DNA from: Actinomycetota bacterium
Lineage (GTDB): Bacteria > Actinomycetota > Aquicultoria > SKW223
DNA: 49,669 nt
Direction: 5' to 3'
NCBI GenBank assembly: GCA_026417515.1
Contig: JAOADC010000066.1
Span: 1 to 49,669, forward strand
How positions within the stretch are numbered: the first letter of the stretch is position 1; each line of letters starts with the position of its first letter. A program made the position numbers and the translations under genes. The notes beneath the pieces were generated by a model. It had not been told where the DNA came from and made no database searches. It saw nothing but the letters and a program-made list of their open reading frames with translations. Below, one piece after another: positions 1 through 8,676 of the stretch.

Positions 1-1
1 G

Positions 2-727
2 ATAAAGCATAAGAAGGCAAAAGAAGACGCTAAAAGGGGAAAGATTTTTTCAAAGCTTACTAGGGCAATAATAGTTGCTGCAAAGCAGGGAGGGGGGAAT
101 CCAGAAACCAACCCTCAACTAGCGAATGCTATAGAAAAAGCAAAGCAGTTTAACCTTCCTCAAGAGAACATTGAGAGAGCAATAAAGAAAGCAACTGGTG
201 AACTGGGCTCTGAGAATTATGAACAAATAGTCTATGAAGGATATGCTCCTGGTGGAGTGGCAGTTATGGTTGAGGCTATGACTGACAATAGGAACCGAAC
301 AGCTGCAGACATCAGACATATATTCAGTAAGCATGGAGGCAACCTTTCAGAAACAGGAAGTGTGTCCTGGATGTTCGAAAAAAAAGGCATCGTTTCATTT
401 CTAAAAGAAGAAGTCAATGAAGAAGAACTACTGATGGACGCACTCGAGGCTGGGGCTGAAGATTTAGAAGAAGACGAAAGCTTTGTTAATGTGATTACAA
501 GTCCAAAGAACTTTAATCAGGTAAAAGAGGCTCTTCAGCAAAAGCAGTACAGGTTTGAAAGGGCAGAAATAACAATGAATCCTACTTCTACAGTGAAGAT
601 TGAGGACAAGGAAACTGCAAAGAAGGTTCTAAGACTTATTGAGGCACTTGAAGACCATGATGATGTTCAAGAGGTCTACTCCAATTTTGATATTGAAGAA
701 TCTATTCTTGAAGAGTTAGAAGGTTAA
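2..727 (+). CDS. yebC: YebC/PmpR family transcriptional regulator (5' truncated by window)
   Basis: Frame of the 257..727 ORF stays open to the window edge: IKHKKAKEDAKRGKIFSKLTRAIIVAAKQGGGNPETNPQLANAIEKAKQFNLPQENIERAIKKATG..., typical YebC N-terminus. Confidence 0.95.
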   Translation: MKHKKAKEDAKRGKIFSKLTRAIIVAAKQGGGNPETNPQLANAIEKAKQFNLPQENIERAIKKATGELGSENYEQIVYEGYAPGGVAVMVEAMTDNRNRTAADIRHIFSKHGGNLSETGSVSWMFEKKGIVSFLKEEVNEEELLMDALEAGAEDLEEDESFVNVITSPKNFNQVKEALQQKQYRFERAEITMNPTSTVKIEDKETAKKVLRLIEALEDHDDVQEVYSNFDIEESILEELEG

Positions 728-763
728 AATATAGTTGTATCTTATTTGAAACCAGGTGCTTTA

Positions 764-1261
764 ATGAAAATTGTCGGCATTGATCCAGGGACAGCTATCA
801 CTGGATATGCTTGTCTTGAATCATTTGATGGGCGATTCAAACTTCATAAACACGGTTGTATCAAAACCAATTCAGAGACAGAGATCTCAAATAGAATAAA
901 GCAGATTTACGAAGAGATATCTGCGTTGATTGATTGGTTTCAGCCTGATGTGGTGGCTTTAGAAAGGCAGTTTTTTAATAGGAATGTTACGAACGCTCTC
1001 TTTGTTGGTCATGCTTCTGGAGTTATTTTGCTTGCAGCCGCTCAGAGAGGCGTTCCTGTTAGTATGTATACCCCACTACAAGTTAAGCAGTCGATTGCTG
1101 GCTATGGAAAAGCAAGCAAAAAACAAGTGCAGTATATGGTGAAGAACTTGCTCGGACTCTTAGAACTCCCAAAGCCTGACGATGCAGCTGATGCCATTGC
1201 TGTGGCAATCTGCCACGCTAACATAAGTCTTTTCGAAAAGCAATTTGAAAGAATGGAATAA
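764..1261 (+). CDS. ruvC: Crossover junction endodeoxyribonuclease RuvC
   Basis: MKIVGIDPGTAITGYACLE..., LERQFFNRNVTNALFVGHASGV, KPDDAADAIAVAICH; ATG at 764 preferred over the TTG at 746. Confidence 0.96.
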   Translation: MKIVGIDPGTAITGYACLESFDGRFKLHKHGCIKTNSETEISNRIKQIYEEISALIDWFQPDVVALERQFFNRNVTNALFVGHASGVILLAAAQRGVPVSMYTPLQVKQSIAGYGKASKKQVQYMVKNLLGLLELPKPDDAADAIAVAICHANISLFEKQFERME

Positions 1262-1262
1262 G

Positions 1263-1841
1263 ATGATCTACTACTTGAGAGGAAGGGTTATTGCCAAATC
1301 TACCAAAGCACTCGTCGTTGAAAGCTCAGGTATCGGTTTCTTGGTGCAAGTTTCTGAATCTGTATTTGAGTATGCTGATATTGGAAGCGAGATAGAATTG
1401 TTTGTCGCTGCTATATTGCGAGGCGATACATTTGAATTGTATGGATTTGACAATGCATCAGAAAGGGAGATGTTCGATACATTAAGAAGCATGGATAGTG
1501 TTGGACCTAGGCTTGCTTTTAGGATAATCTCAAAACTTGGAATAAAGGGAATTTTAGAAGCAGTATCAAAGAAAAATCCTGTTGCGCTTGAACAAGTTGA
1601 GGGGATTGGAAAAAAGACAGCCTCAAAGATTCTACTTGAACTGGTTAGCAAATTCGAACTTTTTAAGGATTCGATAGTTTCAGGGTATAACGAAGAAAGA
1701 AAAGTTGCTATGGAAGCTTTAGAAAAACTTGGATTGAAAAAAGAAGAGATAACTAGATTGTTCTCTGATCTGGACTTTACAAAACTAAAAACGGCAGAAG
1801 AAATCGTAAGTGAAGCTTTAAAAAAGCTCAGCAAAGGGTAA
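1263..1841 (+). CDS. ruvA: Holliday junction branch migration protein RuvA
   Basis: MIYYLRGRVIAKSTKALVVESSGIGFLV...; followed directly by ruvB; ATG at 1263. Confidence 0.95.
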   Translation: MIYYLRGRVIAKSTKALVVESSGIGFLVQVSESVFEYADIGSEIELFVAAILRGDTFELYGFDNASEREMFDTLRSMDSVGPRLAFRIISKLGIKGILEAVSKKNPVALEQVEGIGKKTASKILLELVSKFELFKDSIVSGYNEERKVAMEALEKLGLKKEEITRLFSDLDFTKLKTAEEIVSEALKKLSKG

Positions 1842-1844
1842 TCG

Positions 1845-2885
1845 ATGAGTGATCTACTCGATCCAAAATTACAACAAGAAAGCGATATAAATGAAGAGAG
1901 CCTTTTAAGACCAAGAAAGTTTTCTGAATTTGTAGGTCAGAAAAACATAAAAAGTGCTCTTGAAATATTTATTGTGGCTGCCAAGGAAAGAGGAGAGCCA
2001 CTTGACCATATCCTTCTTTCTGGTCCCCCTGGTCTTGGAAAAACTACATTGGCTCAGATTATTGCCAATGAAATGGGAGTTGGTATCAGGATAACATCTG
2101 GACCTGCTCTTGAGAGATCATCTGACATTGCGGCGATTTTAACATCCCTAAGCGAAAACTCTGTTCTTTTCATAGACGAGATACATCGTTTACCCAGACC
2201 TGTCGAGGAAGTACTTTACGCAGCGCTTGAAGATTTCAAAATAGATATTGTTATAGGAAAAGGTCCTGGTGCGAGAACAATAAGGCTGGATTTACCAAAG
2301 TTTACTTTAGTTGGTGCAACAACCCGCTCAGGAATGTTGACAGCACCGTTGAGAGACAGGTTTGGATTTACTGCAAGGCTAGATTTTTACAAAACAGAAG
2401 AACTTAAGGAGATCGTTCTGCGTTCTGCTAGTCTGCTGCTGTGTGAAATTGAAGAGGACGCTGCACTAGAAATTGCAAGAAGATCTCGGGGAACTCCAAG
2501 AATTGCTAACCGATTACTAAAAAGAGTACGAGACTATGTTCAGGTAAAGCATAGGGGTCTAATTACGGTTGAAAAGTGTAAGGAAGCGCTTGATTTCTTA
2601 AATGTGGATAATGAAGGACTCGATGATGTTGATAGAAAGCTTTTGAAAATTATGATTGAGAATTATAGAGGCAGACCTGTAGGAATAAATGCACTCGCAA
2701 ATGCTATAGGCGAAGAGGCTGCCACCATTGAAGATGTCTATGAGCCTTTTCTCATTCAATCAGGCTTCTTAGTCCGAACTCAACGAGGAAGAATGCCAAC
2801 TAAAAAAGCTTACCTACATCTGGGATACCAATATGTTGAGAATGAAAGCCCCCCTCTTTTTAAAAGCGATGATGAAAGTCAGTAA
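1845..2885 (+). CDS. ruvB: Holliday junction branch migration DNA helicase RuvB
   Basis: [23 protein letters not shown]...[22 protein letters not shown]... Confidence 0.97.
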   Translation: MSDLLDPKLQQESDINEESLLRPRKFSEFVGQKNIKSALEIFIVAAKERGEPLDHILLSGPPGLGKTTLAQIIANEMGVGIRITSGPALERSSDIAAILTSLSENSVLFIDEIHRLPRPVEEVLYAALEDFKIDIVIGKGPGARTIRLDLPKFTLVGATTRSGMLTAPLRDRFGFTARLDFYKTEELKEIVLRSASLLLCEIEEDAALEIARRSRGTPRIANRLLKRVRDYVQVKHRGLITVEKCKEALDFLNVDNEGLDDVDRKLLKIMIENYRGRPVGINALANAIGEEAATIEDVYEPFLIQSGFLVRTQRGRMPTKKAYLHLGYQYVENESPPLFKSDDESQ

Positions 2886-2890
2886 ATCAT

Positions 2891-3961
2891 TCAGTACACA
2901 ACATTTCTTATTGGATGCAGAAAAAGCGGCGAACTTCTCCAGCAAGGATAATAACCATAGTTGTAGAGTTCTAATTGCCTATTGATAATTGCTGCGAGAA
3001 GCATCTTTTGTTTTACGCTTTCACCCAAGGTATTTAGATGTTCGACTAGGAACCTGTAAAGTATTTCAAGCGAGCTCATTTCTCCATTATTAGAAGGCAG
3101 CGCAAGACATCCTTTAGAAGAATTCTTTAAGGCTGCTTCGTTTATTACTTCATCTAGCGCCTCCTTGAATTTACCAATTACAATCGGCCTTGAAATCCCC
3201 TTAGCATATGGGCACAAGGCAAGGTATATTTTTGAACGAGACTTAAAAATATAGGCCGTATGCGAAAGAGCCGGACAGCGACATGAAAAGGCCCAGGAGA
3301 TTTCGACTGGATTTTCATATAGAGGATAGATTGAAGACCTTAAGAAGGATATTCTATGCAATAGCAATTCTGAAAGAAGGCAGATTGACTCCTTTGCATT
3401 TTCCAAATTTTCTTCAGGTGCCTCTTTCATAAGTGTAGAGAGTCTGAAATAGCTGGCACCTTTTTGGACTGCGAAGTCGAATACATCTCCTATTTCTGAT
3501 CTGTTGATTTCATTGAGAGTCATTGAAATACCAAAAAAACTCTTTTTTTGCGAAAGTTTTTCAACAGTTCCAAGGATGTTTCTATAGGCGCTTCGTTTTC
3601 CCTTGATAATCTCAAGAACTTCAGGTTCAAGGGATTCGATGCTAACTCTTACCTGTGCAAGGTTTGGAAAACTCAATATCTCATCCAGTTGTTTTTCTGA
3701 TTTATCTGGACATGAGGTAAACAAACTTACAAAAACTCTTTCTTCAAGGCAGATATTTAATATTTCAACTATTGAAGGGTGAAGCAAAGGCTCACCACCG
3801 GTGAGAAAAACATCTGTTAGACCCAATTTCTTTGATTCCCTGATTATCCAAGTTATTTCTTCCAGCGATAACTCTGAATCAGGTATCGATTTCTCCTTTC
3901 TACAGTAAACACACTTATAATTGCAAGATGAAGTTAAATCAATCGTCAGCGCCTTGAGCAT
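2891..3961 (-). CDS. Radical SAM protein without a canonical SPASM domain; probable second RiPP maturase
   Basis: SCNYKCVYC (CxxxCxxC), LTGGEPLLHP; ATG is one nt after the stop of the upstream SPASM radical SAM gene. Confidence 0.85.
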   Translation of the reverse strand: MLKALTIDLTSSCNYKCVYCRKEKSIPDSELSLEEITWIIRESKKLGLTDVFLTGGEPLLHPSIVEILNICLEERVFVSLFTSCPDKSEKQLDEILSFPNLAQVRVSIESLEPEVLEIIKGKRSAYRNILGTVEKLSQKKSFFGISMTLNEINRSEIGDVFDFAVQKGASYFRLSTLMKEAPEENLENAKESICLLSELLLHRISFLRSSIYPLYENPVEISWAFSCRCPALSHTAYIFKSRSKIYLALCPYAKGISRPIVIGKFKEALDEVINEAALKNSSKGCLALPSNNGEMSSLEILYRFLVEHLNTLGESVKQKMLLAAIINRQLELYNYGYYPCWRSSPLFLHPIRNVVY

Positions 3962-3962
3962 C

Positions 3963-5342
3963 TTACGACCTCCAACTAAAACCCTTTTTGTTCAGCCCAC
4001 ACTCTGAGTTTTCTGATGCTTTCATAAGCATACGTTTAAGGCAACCATTGCAGTAACTGAAGTTTTTGCATCTTTCGCATCCCAAAGAAGAAGGGGATTC
4101 AACATCTGAAAATACTCCAAGATTCTTTTCGGAAAGAAGGTGCTCGAGATCTTCTGAAAAAATATTGCCAAAAGTAAAGCTTCTATCAAACATCACACAT
4201 GGTCTTATGTTTCCTTCAGGACATATTGCTATGGTTTTTGTTCCTGCTCCACAACCAAAGTCAAAGATTTCTTTCAAAGTAGGTTCAGGCAGGACAAAAA
4301 CCTTATCTGGATAAATAGATTTTAGTTTCATAAATTCAATATCAAAGCGGGCCCAGTCGCTATCGTCTTCAATAAAGATTCGAGAGTTTAATGCCCTGCC
4401 TTCCGGATTAACAGGAGCAGCTGCAAATATGGAAGCACCATTTTCAAATGCCAGTTCTGCAGTTGGTAGAATATCATTAAGGTTTTCTCTTGAAACATTC
4501 ATTGATACTCTTACAGGGACTGAAGCAGCTTCCAAAAGCCTCAATGCTCTTAAAGCCTTTTCAAAGGATCCTTTCATCCCTACAAACCAGTCGTGAAAAG
4601 AACTCTTATAGGAATTTAAAGTGATGCTTACAAAAACTTTGGTTTCGTACTTGTTCAGATTGCTCAATAGAGAAACTTTCTGTTCATCGAGAAGTGTTCC
4701 ATTTGTTATCACTGATACCAGATCAAAATACTCTGCTGCCAGGGAAAGCATTTCATCAAAATAAGGATGCAAGAGAGGTTCTCCTCCGGTGAACTCAACA
4801 ACCAGTGTGCCTTCAAGTGACAGGTTTTCAGCCATCCTGAAGAAATTCTCTTTATTCATAAATTGATTATTTCCTGGACCAGACTCTCTGTAACAATGAA
4901 CACACCTTTGATTGCATGAATCAGTAAGCTCCAGGAATAGATGGAGGGGTACGAAGTAATCTCTTGAACCTCCAAAAGTTGGAAAACTTGAAGAATGCAG
5001 TGGCTCGTATGCGTAATCAATGATGCCTTCTTGAAGCAACCAATCAAGAAAATAGTAAACTTTATTTTCTGGAATTCGGTAGACATTCTTAAGAACCTTA
5101 AGAATAGTTTTAAGAGGTGTTCTTCCATCACATGAAAAGATTATCTCCTCGTCAGTATGGTCAATTTTTTTCGAAATATACGAGCGGAAGTTTGTTTTAG
5201 TTGAATTCTTTCCTGGATGGAAAAGCCATGAATCTCTTGGTGTTGTGTGAATATGACAGTCGCTTGTTACGAAAGGATAAACCTTTTCAGGCTTGATTTC
5301 ATAAAAACTCTGAATCCGTTTGTTTGAATGAAGACCCCTCAT
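3963..5342 (-). CDS. Radical SAM/SPASM peptide maturase with PqqD-like N-terminal region
   Basis: SCNQRCVHCYRESG (CxxxCxxC), FTGGEPLLHP, C-terminal CxxCKNFSYCNGCLKR SPASM signature. Real start is ATG 5342 (MRGLHSNK...) with SD GGAGGGG; the ORF-track start at 5477 reads through the precursor gene in another frame. Confidence 0.9.
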   Translation of the reverse strand: MRGLHSNKRIQSFYEIKPEKVYPFVTSDCHIHTTPRDSWLFHPGKNSTKTNFRSYISKKIDHTDEEIIFSCDGRTPLKTILKVLKNVYRIPENKVYYFLDWLLQEGIIDYAYEPLHSSSFPTFGGSRDYFVPLHLFLELTDSCNQRCVHCYRESGPGNNQFMNKENFFRMAENLSLEGTLVVEFTGGEPLLHPYFDEMLSLAAEYFDLVSVITNGTLLDEQKVSLLSNLNKYETKVFVSITLNSYKSSFHDWFVGMKGSFEKALRALRLLEAASVPVRVSMNVSRENLNDILPTAELAFENGASIFAAAPVNPEGRALNSRIFIEDDSDWARFDIEFMKLKSIYPDKVFVLPEPTLKEIFDFGCGAGTKTIAICPEGNIRPCVMFDRSFTFGNIFSEDLEHLLSEKNLGVFSDVESPSSLGCERCKNFSYCNGCLKRMLMKASENSECGLNKKGFSWRS

Positions 5343-5365
5343 TCGTACCCCTCCTTTTTTATTTT

Positions 5366-5485
5366 TTACCAGGCTGTTAGGCCTGCGACAGAAAGGGAAG
5401 AAGTTGCTGCATATCTGGTTCCACACCAGACTGCTGCGAGCGAGCATGCAGCGCAAGCAGCACAACCCGTGCACCATGCAGGCAT
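5366..5485 (-). CDS. Putative RiPP (sactipeptide-like) precursor, 39 aa: MPAWCTGCAACAACSLAAVWCGTRYAATSSLSVAGLTAW
   Basis: Not in the ORF track (<60 aa). ATG at 5485..5483 with SD GAGGGGG 8 nt upstream; TAA at 5368..5366; 23 nt before the SPASM radical SAM ATG; CxxCxxCxxCS motif plus small-residue-rich tail. Confidence 0.82.
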   Translation of the reverse strand: MPAWCTGCAACAACSLAAVWCGTRYAATSSLSVAGLTAW

Positions 5486-5621
5486 TTTAATCACCCCCTC
5501 TTTGTAATGGGTTTAAAAAAAGAATAGAGGAGCGTTAAAGTGTTGAAAATAAAGACAAGATATTAAATGAGTGAACAAAATTTCCTAATATGAGTGATTT
5601 ATCCTCTAGGAAAGGATTCAG

Positions 5622-6104
5622 TTATTCTTGATCGATATAGATTTCTTCAGCATCAGCGTTGTAACCTAAAAGTTCTGCAAACCTACCCCAGTCAATTATG
5701 ACATTAAGCAGTTTCTCGGCGTCTTCGTGCGTTAACTCTTCTTCGAATAATTCAGTAACCTTTTCGCGATCAGCCATAAGGTCCTTGTTTGTATGGAGGA
5801 ACTTTAAAAGGTCCTTAAATATTTTCACTTTTTTCAATCTTTCTTTAAAAATAAGTTTTCTTTCATTGATGTCAGCGTCAATAAACTTTTTACCAATTTC
5901 AGTTAGGATTATGTCTCCATCTTCTATCCTCACAAAACCAAGTATTTCTGCTGCATCAACTATGGGAGAAAACTCGTCAATATCCATATTGAGCATTTTT
6001 GCCAATTCAAAAAGATCTTCCTTTTGAGATTTAAAATCGTTTAAGAACTCCAGAAGCCCAATAATTTCACCAATAGTGGCTTTAGGCAGGGGCTCAATAG
6101 CCAT
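5622..6104 (-). CDS. ABC transporter AAA-associated (nitrate/sulfonate-type) domain protein
   Basis: MAIEPLPKATIGEIIGLLEFLNDFKSQKEDLFELAKML...; directly downstream of a NitT/TauT-type ATPase. Confidence 0.75.
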   Translation of the reverse strand: MAIEPLPKATIGEIIGLLEFLNDFKSQKEDLFELAKMLNMDIDEFSPIVDAAEILGFVRIEDGDIILTEIGKKFIDADINERKLIFKERLKKVKIFKDLLKFLHTNKDLMADREKVTELFEEELTHEDAEKLLNVIIDWGRFAELLGYNADAEEIYIDQE

Positions 6105-6134
6105 TACAGATGTCTCACCTCTTCATCTAGAATT

Positions 6135-6896
6135 TTAAAGTATACGCGCATAAACCTCGTCAACGATTTCTAAAAGTTCCTTCGACTTATATTTTCTTGG
6201 TCTTGGCAATGGTATTTTAACCTGTCCAATTGTCTTTCCTGGTTTTTCTGAGACAAGAATAACACGATCGCTCATATAAACAGCTTCTTCAATCGAGTTA
6301 GTAACCATTAATATGCTTAGTAAATTAAACGATTGATCCTGCCAAATATCAAGAATTTCCTCTTGAAGATTTCTGGCTGAAAGGATGTCCAGATTTGAAA
6401 AGGGTTCGTCTAATAGCAATAACTCAGGCTGCACAGCGAGGGCTCTTGCAATACCGACTCGTTGCTTCATGCCTCTTGAAAGTTCTCTCGGATATGCTTC
6501 TTCAAATCCCTCTAAACCTACTTTATCGATGAAAAACTCGCTTATTCTCACTGCTTCCTTTTTGGGAATACCCTTAGCTTCAAGAGGAAGAATAATGTTC
6601 TCAAGTACAGTAAGCCAGGGTATGAGGGCAAAGTTCTGAAAAACAATGGAAACTTTTTCGTTGTGACCGGTTACTTCTTCTCCAGCGTAATACACTTTTC
6701 CATCTGTTGGCTTTTCAAGACCAGAGATGATTCTGAGCAGAGTGCTCTTTCCAGAGTCTGAGGGCCCAACAAGTGATACGAACTCGTTCCTGTAGACAGA
6801 AAAATTCATATCTTTTATTACGATATATTCTTTACCACCTTCAAAAAATTTCTTTTCAACATGCTCTACTTTTAATAGAGGAACTCTTCTTGGCAA
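6135..6896 (-). CDS. ABC transporter ATP-binding protein, NitT/TauT-like
   Basis: Walker A GPSDSGKSTLL, Q-loop VFQNFALIPWLTVLENI, LSRGMKQRVGIARAL, LLLDEPFSNLD. Confidence 0.92.
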   Translation of the reverse strand: MPRRVPLLKVEHVEKKFFEGGKEYIVIKDMNFSVYRNEFVSLVGPSDSGKSTLLRIISGLEKPTDGKVYYAGEEVTGHNEKVSIVFQNFALIPWLTVLENIILPLEAKGIPKKEAVRISEFFIDKVGLEGFEEAYPRELSRGMKQRVGIARALAVQPELLLLDEPFSNLDILSARNLQEEILDIWQDQSFNLLSILMVTNSIEEAVYMSDRVILVSEKPGKTIGQVKIPLPRPRKYKSKELLEIVDEVYARIL

Positions 6897-6899
6897 TTT

Positions 6900-8627
6900 C
6901 TACTCCAGATCGAGAGAATATTTTTTTTCGGCGTAATCATAAAGTTTTTGCCAGATTAGGTTGTTTAAAAGAATTATAACAGTAACCAGAGCAGCCAGAC
7001 AAAGTGTTAGTAGTGTGGTGTCGCCTTTGATGATAGCAGCATAGTCAATCAAATAGCCTATACCATTGACTTTGTAAACCTTGTGGTTGAAAACAGAAAA
7101 CTCAGCAACTACTAAAGCGTTCCATCCTGCTCCAAAAGCAGCAAAAGAACCGGTTACTAATCCAGGAAAAGATGCTGGCAAGACAAGTTTACGAAGGATA
7201 AAAAACTTTGACTTGGAAAAGAGGTGAATTGGTTCTTTAAGTTCTCTTGGTATAAGCATAATACGGGACGCAGGTGGGAAAATCATATACCAAAACATTG
7301 TCGAAAAGAGTACAAAGAAGGCTGCCAGCTCCATCGAATGCTTGAATTTAGAACCTATGGCAATTGATAGAATGAGTGGTTTTAAGGCGGTCCCAGGTAT
7401 TGAAGATAGGATTCTAAAAATAGTCAAAAGCCCCTCTGATGTTTTTGGGCTTCCGAAGTAAAGAATTGATGAGATGATTGATAACAAAAGTAAGCAAAAA
7501 ATGTAAACTGAAACCAAACGAATAAAGGAAAAGAAAATAAATGATGGAATATTTCGAGCTTCTAGAGGGAACGGTTGGGTTAAAATGTAAATTAGAAACT
7601 TACCAAGAACAAAAATCAGGTAGGCAAGAAAACCAAAGAATAATATTTTTACAATTAGCGATAGCAATCTTTTTAACTTCTTTGATGCCTGGATTTTTGA
7701 AAAACGGGAGTAAAGTATTTCAGTAAGAGTGGTTTTCTGAATCCTTTCCTTTAATTCTTCTTCAAATCCACGTCTTATTGGAGAGAAGAATTGAATTAAA
7801 TCTTTAAACTTTGATAGAACATAATTTTCAGGAGCTTCTTCTTCGTAGGGCATCATTTGAAAAGAGAACTTTTTTGACCAGCTGGTTAAAGGTTCCCAAA
7901 CAAAGATGCTCATTGCAAGAACAGTGATGATTATGGCAAGAAATCCGCCAAGAACACCAAAATAATCGCCCTTTTCAGAGGAAGTCCAGAGAATCTGGCC
8001 TATTCCTGGAAGATTGAACTGCTTGGCACCAATTGCAAAAACTTCAGAAGACATAAGAAAGAACCAACTGTTTCCCCATGAGACATTGGAGTTAAAGATG
8101 AGAGAAGGGATTGTTGCTGGGATATAAACCTTTTTTAAAGCAAGCCAGCCCCTAATATTGTAGGCACGTAATAATCTATCAACATCTTTTGGCATAACTT
8201 TTAGTGATTCGTAGACACCAAAAATCATATTCCAAGCCTGAGATGTAAAAATTAGAAATATCGAAGCAAGTTCTATGCCTATGCGTTCCCCTCTAAAAAG
8301 AGCAACAAAGATGCCTATTGCAGCTGGAAAGAATCCAACCACAGGTACGCTCTGCATAATATCAAGGAAGGGCAAGAGTACTCTTTCAACACGTTTGTTT
8401 CTGGCCATCCAAAAACCAAGTGCTATGGCAGCGATGAGTGAAAATACATAAGATGCGGCAATCCTTAGAATTGAGTAACTTGTATATGTTAAAAGTTGGA
8501 AGAAATCGTAAGGCGCTCTCCTGAATATGTAAAAAGAAACGACGACGAAAGCGCTCAATGAGAAACCAAAAAAAACATATCTCAAAATACTTGATTGGCG
8601 CAGATTAAAAGGAAGTCTTCCAAGCAT
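6900..8627 (-). CDS. ABC transporter permease, tandem fusion of two BPD-type permease domains
   Basis: 575 aa, two halves each with multiple hydrophobic segments and EAA-like loops (LKVMPKDVDRLLRAYNIRGWLALKKVYIPATIPSLI; RELKEPIHLFSKSKFFILRKLVLPASFPGLVTG). Confidence 0.85.
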   Translation of the reverse strand: MLGRLPFNLRQSSILRYVFFGFSLSAFVVVSFYIFRRAPYDFFQLLTYTSYSILRIAASYVFSLIAAIALGFWMARNKRVERVLLPFLDIMQSVPVVGFFPAAIGIFVALFRGERIGIELASIFLIFTSQAWNMIFGVYESLKVMPKDVDRLLRAYNIRGWLALKKVYIPATIPSLIFNSNVSWGNSWFFLMSSEVFAIGAKQFNLPGIGQILWTSSEKGDYFGVLGGFLAIIITVLAMSIFVWEPLTSWSKKFSFQMMPYEEEAPENYVLSKFKDLIQFFSPIRRGFEEELKERIQKTTLTEILYSRFSKIQASKKLKRLLSLIVKILFFGFLAYLIFVLGKFLIYILTQPFPLEARNIPSFIFFSFIRLVSVYIFCLLLLSIISSILYFGSPKTSEGLLTIFRILSSIPGTALKPLILSIAIGSKFKHSMELAAFFVLFSTMFWYMIFPPASRIMLIPRELKEPIHLFSKSKFFILRKLVLPASFPGLVTGSFAAFGAGWNALVVAEFSVFNHKVYKVNGIGYLIDYAAIIKGDTTLLTLCLAALVTVIILLNNLIWQKLYDYAEKKYSLDLE

Positions 8628-8630
8628 ATG

Positions 8631-8657
8631 AAAATTTTAACAGTTAGGAATGAATAA
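8631..8657. repeat. 27-nt intergenic element, copy 1
   Basis: aaaattttaacagttaggaatgaataa; 25/27 identical to 45136-45162. Confidence 0.7.
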
Positions 8658-8676
8658 AAAATCATATAATTTGTTT

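Noticed and set aside
1271-1834. 187-aa antisense ORF opposite ruvA (and similar antisense ORFs such as 10869-11411, 12160-12444 and 22576-22866)
   Set aside because: Shadow ORFs opposite clearly conserved genes; Ser/Leu-rich translations, no SD or family match.
5343-5477. N-terminal 45 aa of the ORF-track radical SAM protein (MVHGLCCLRCMLARSS...)
   Set aside because: Out-of-frame reading of the precursor gene; better start and SD at 5342.
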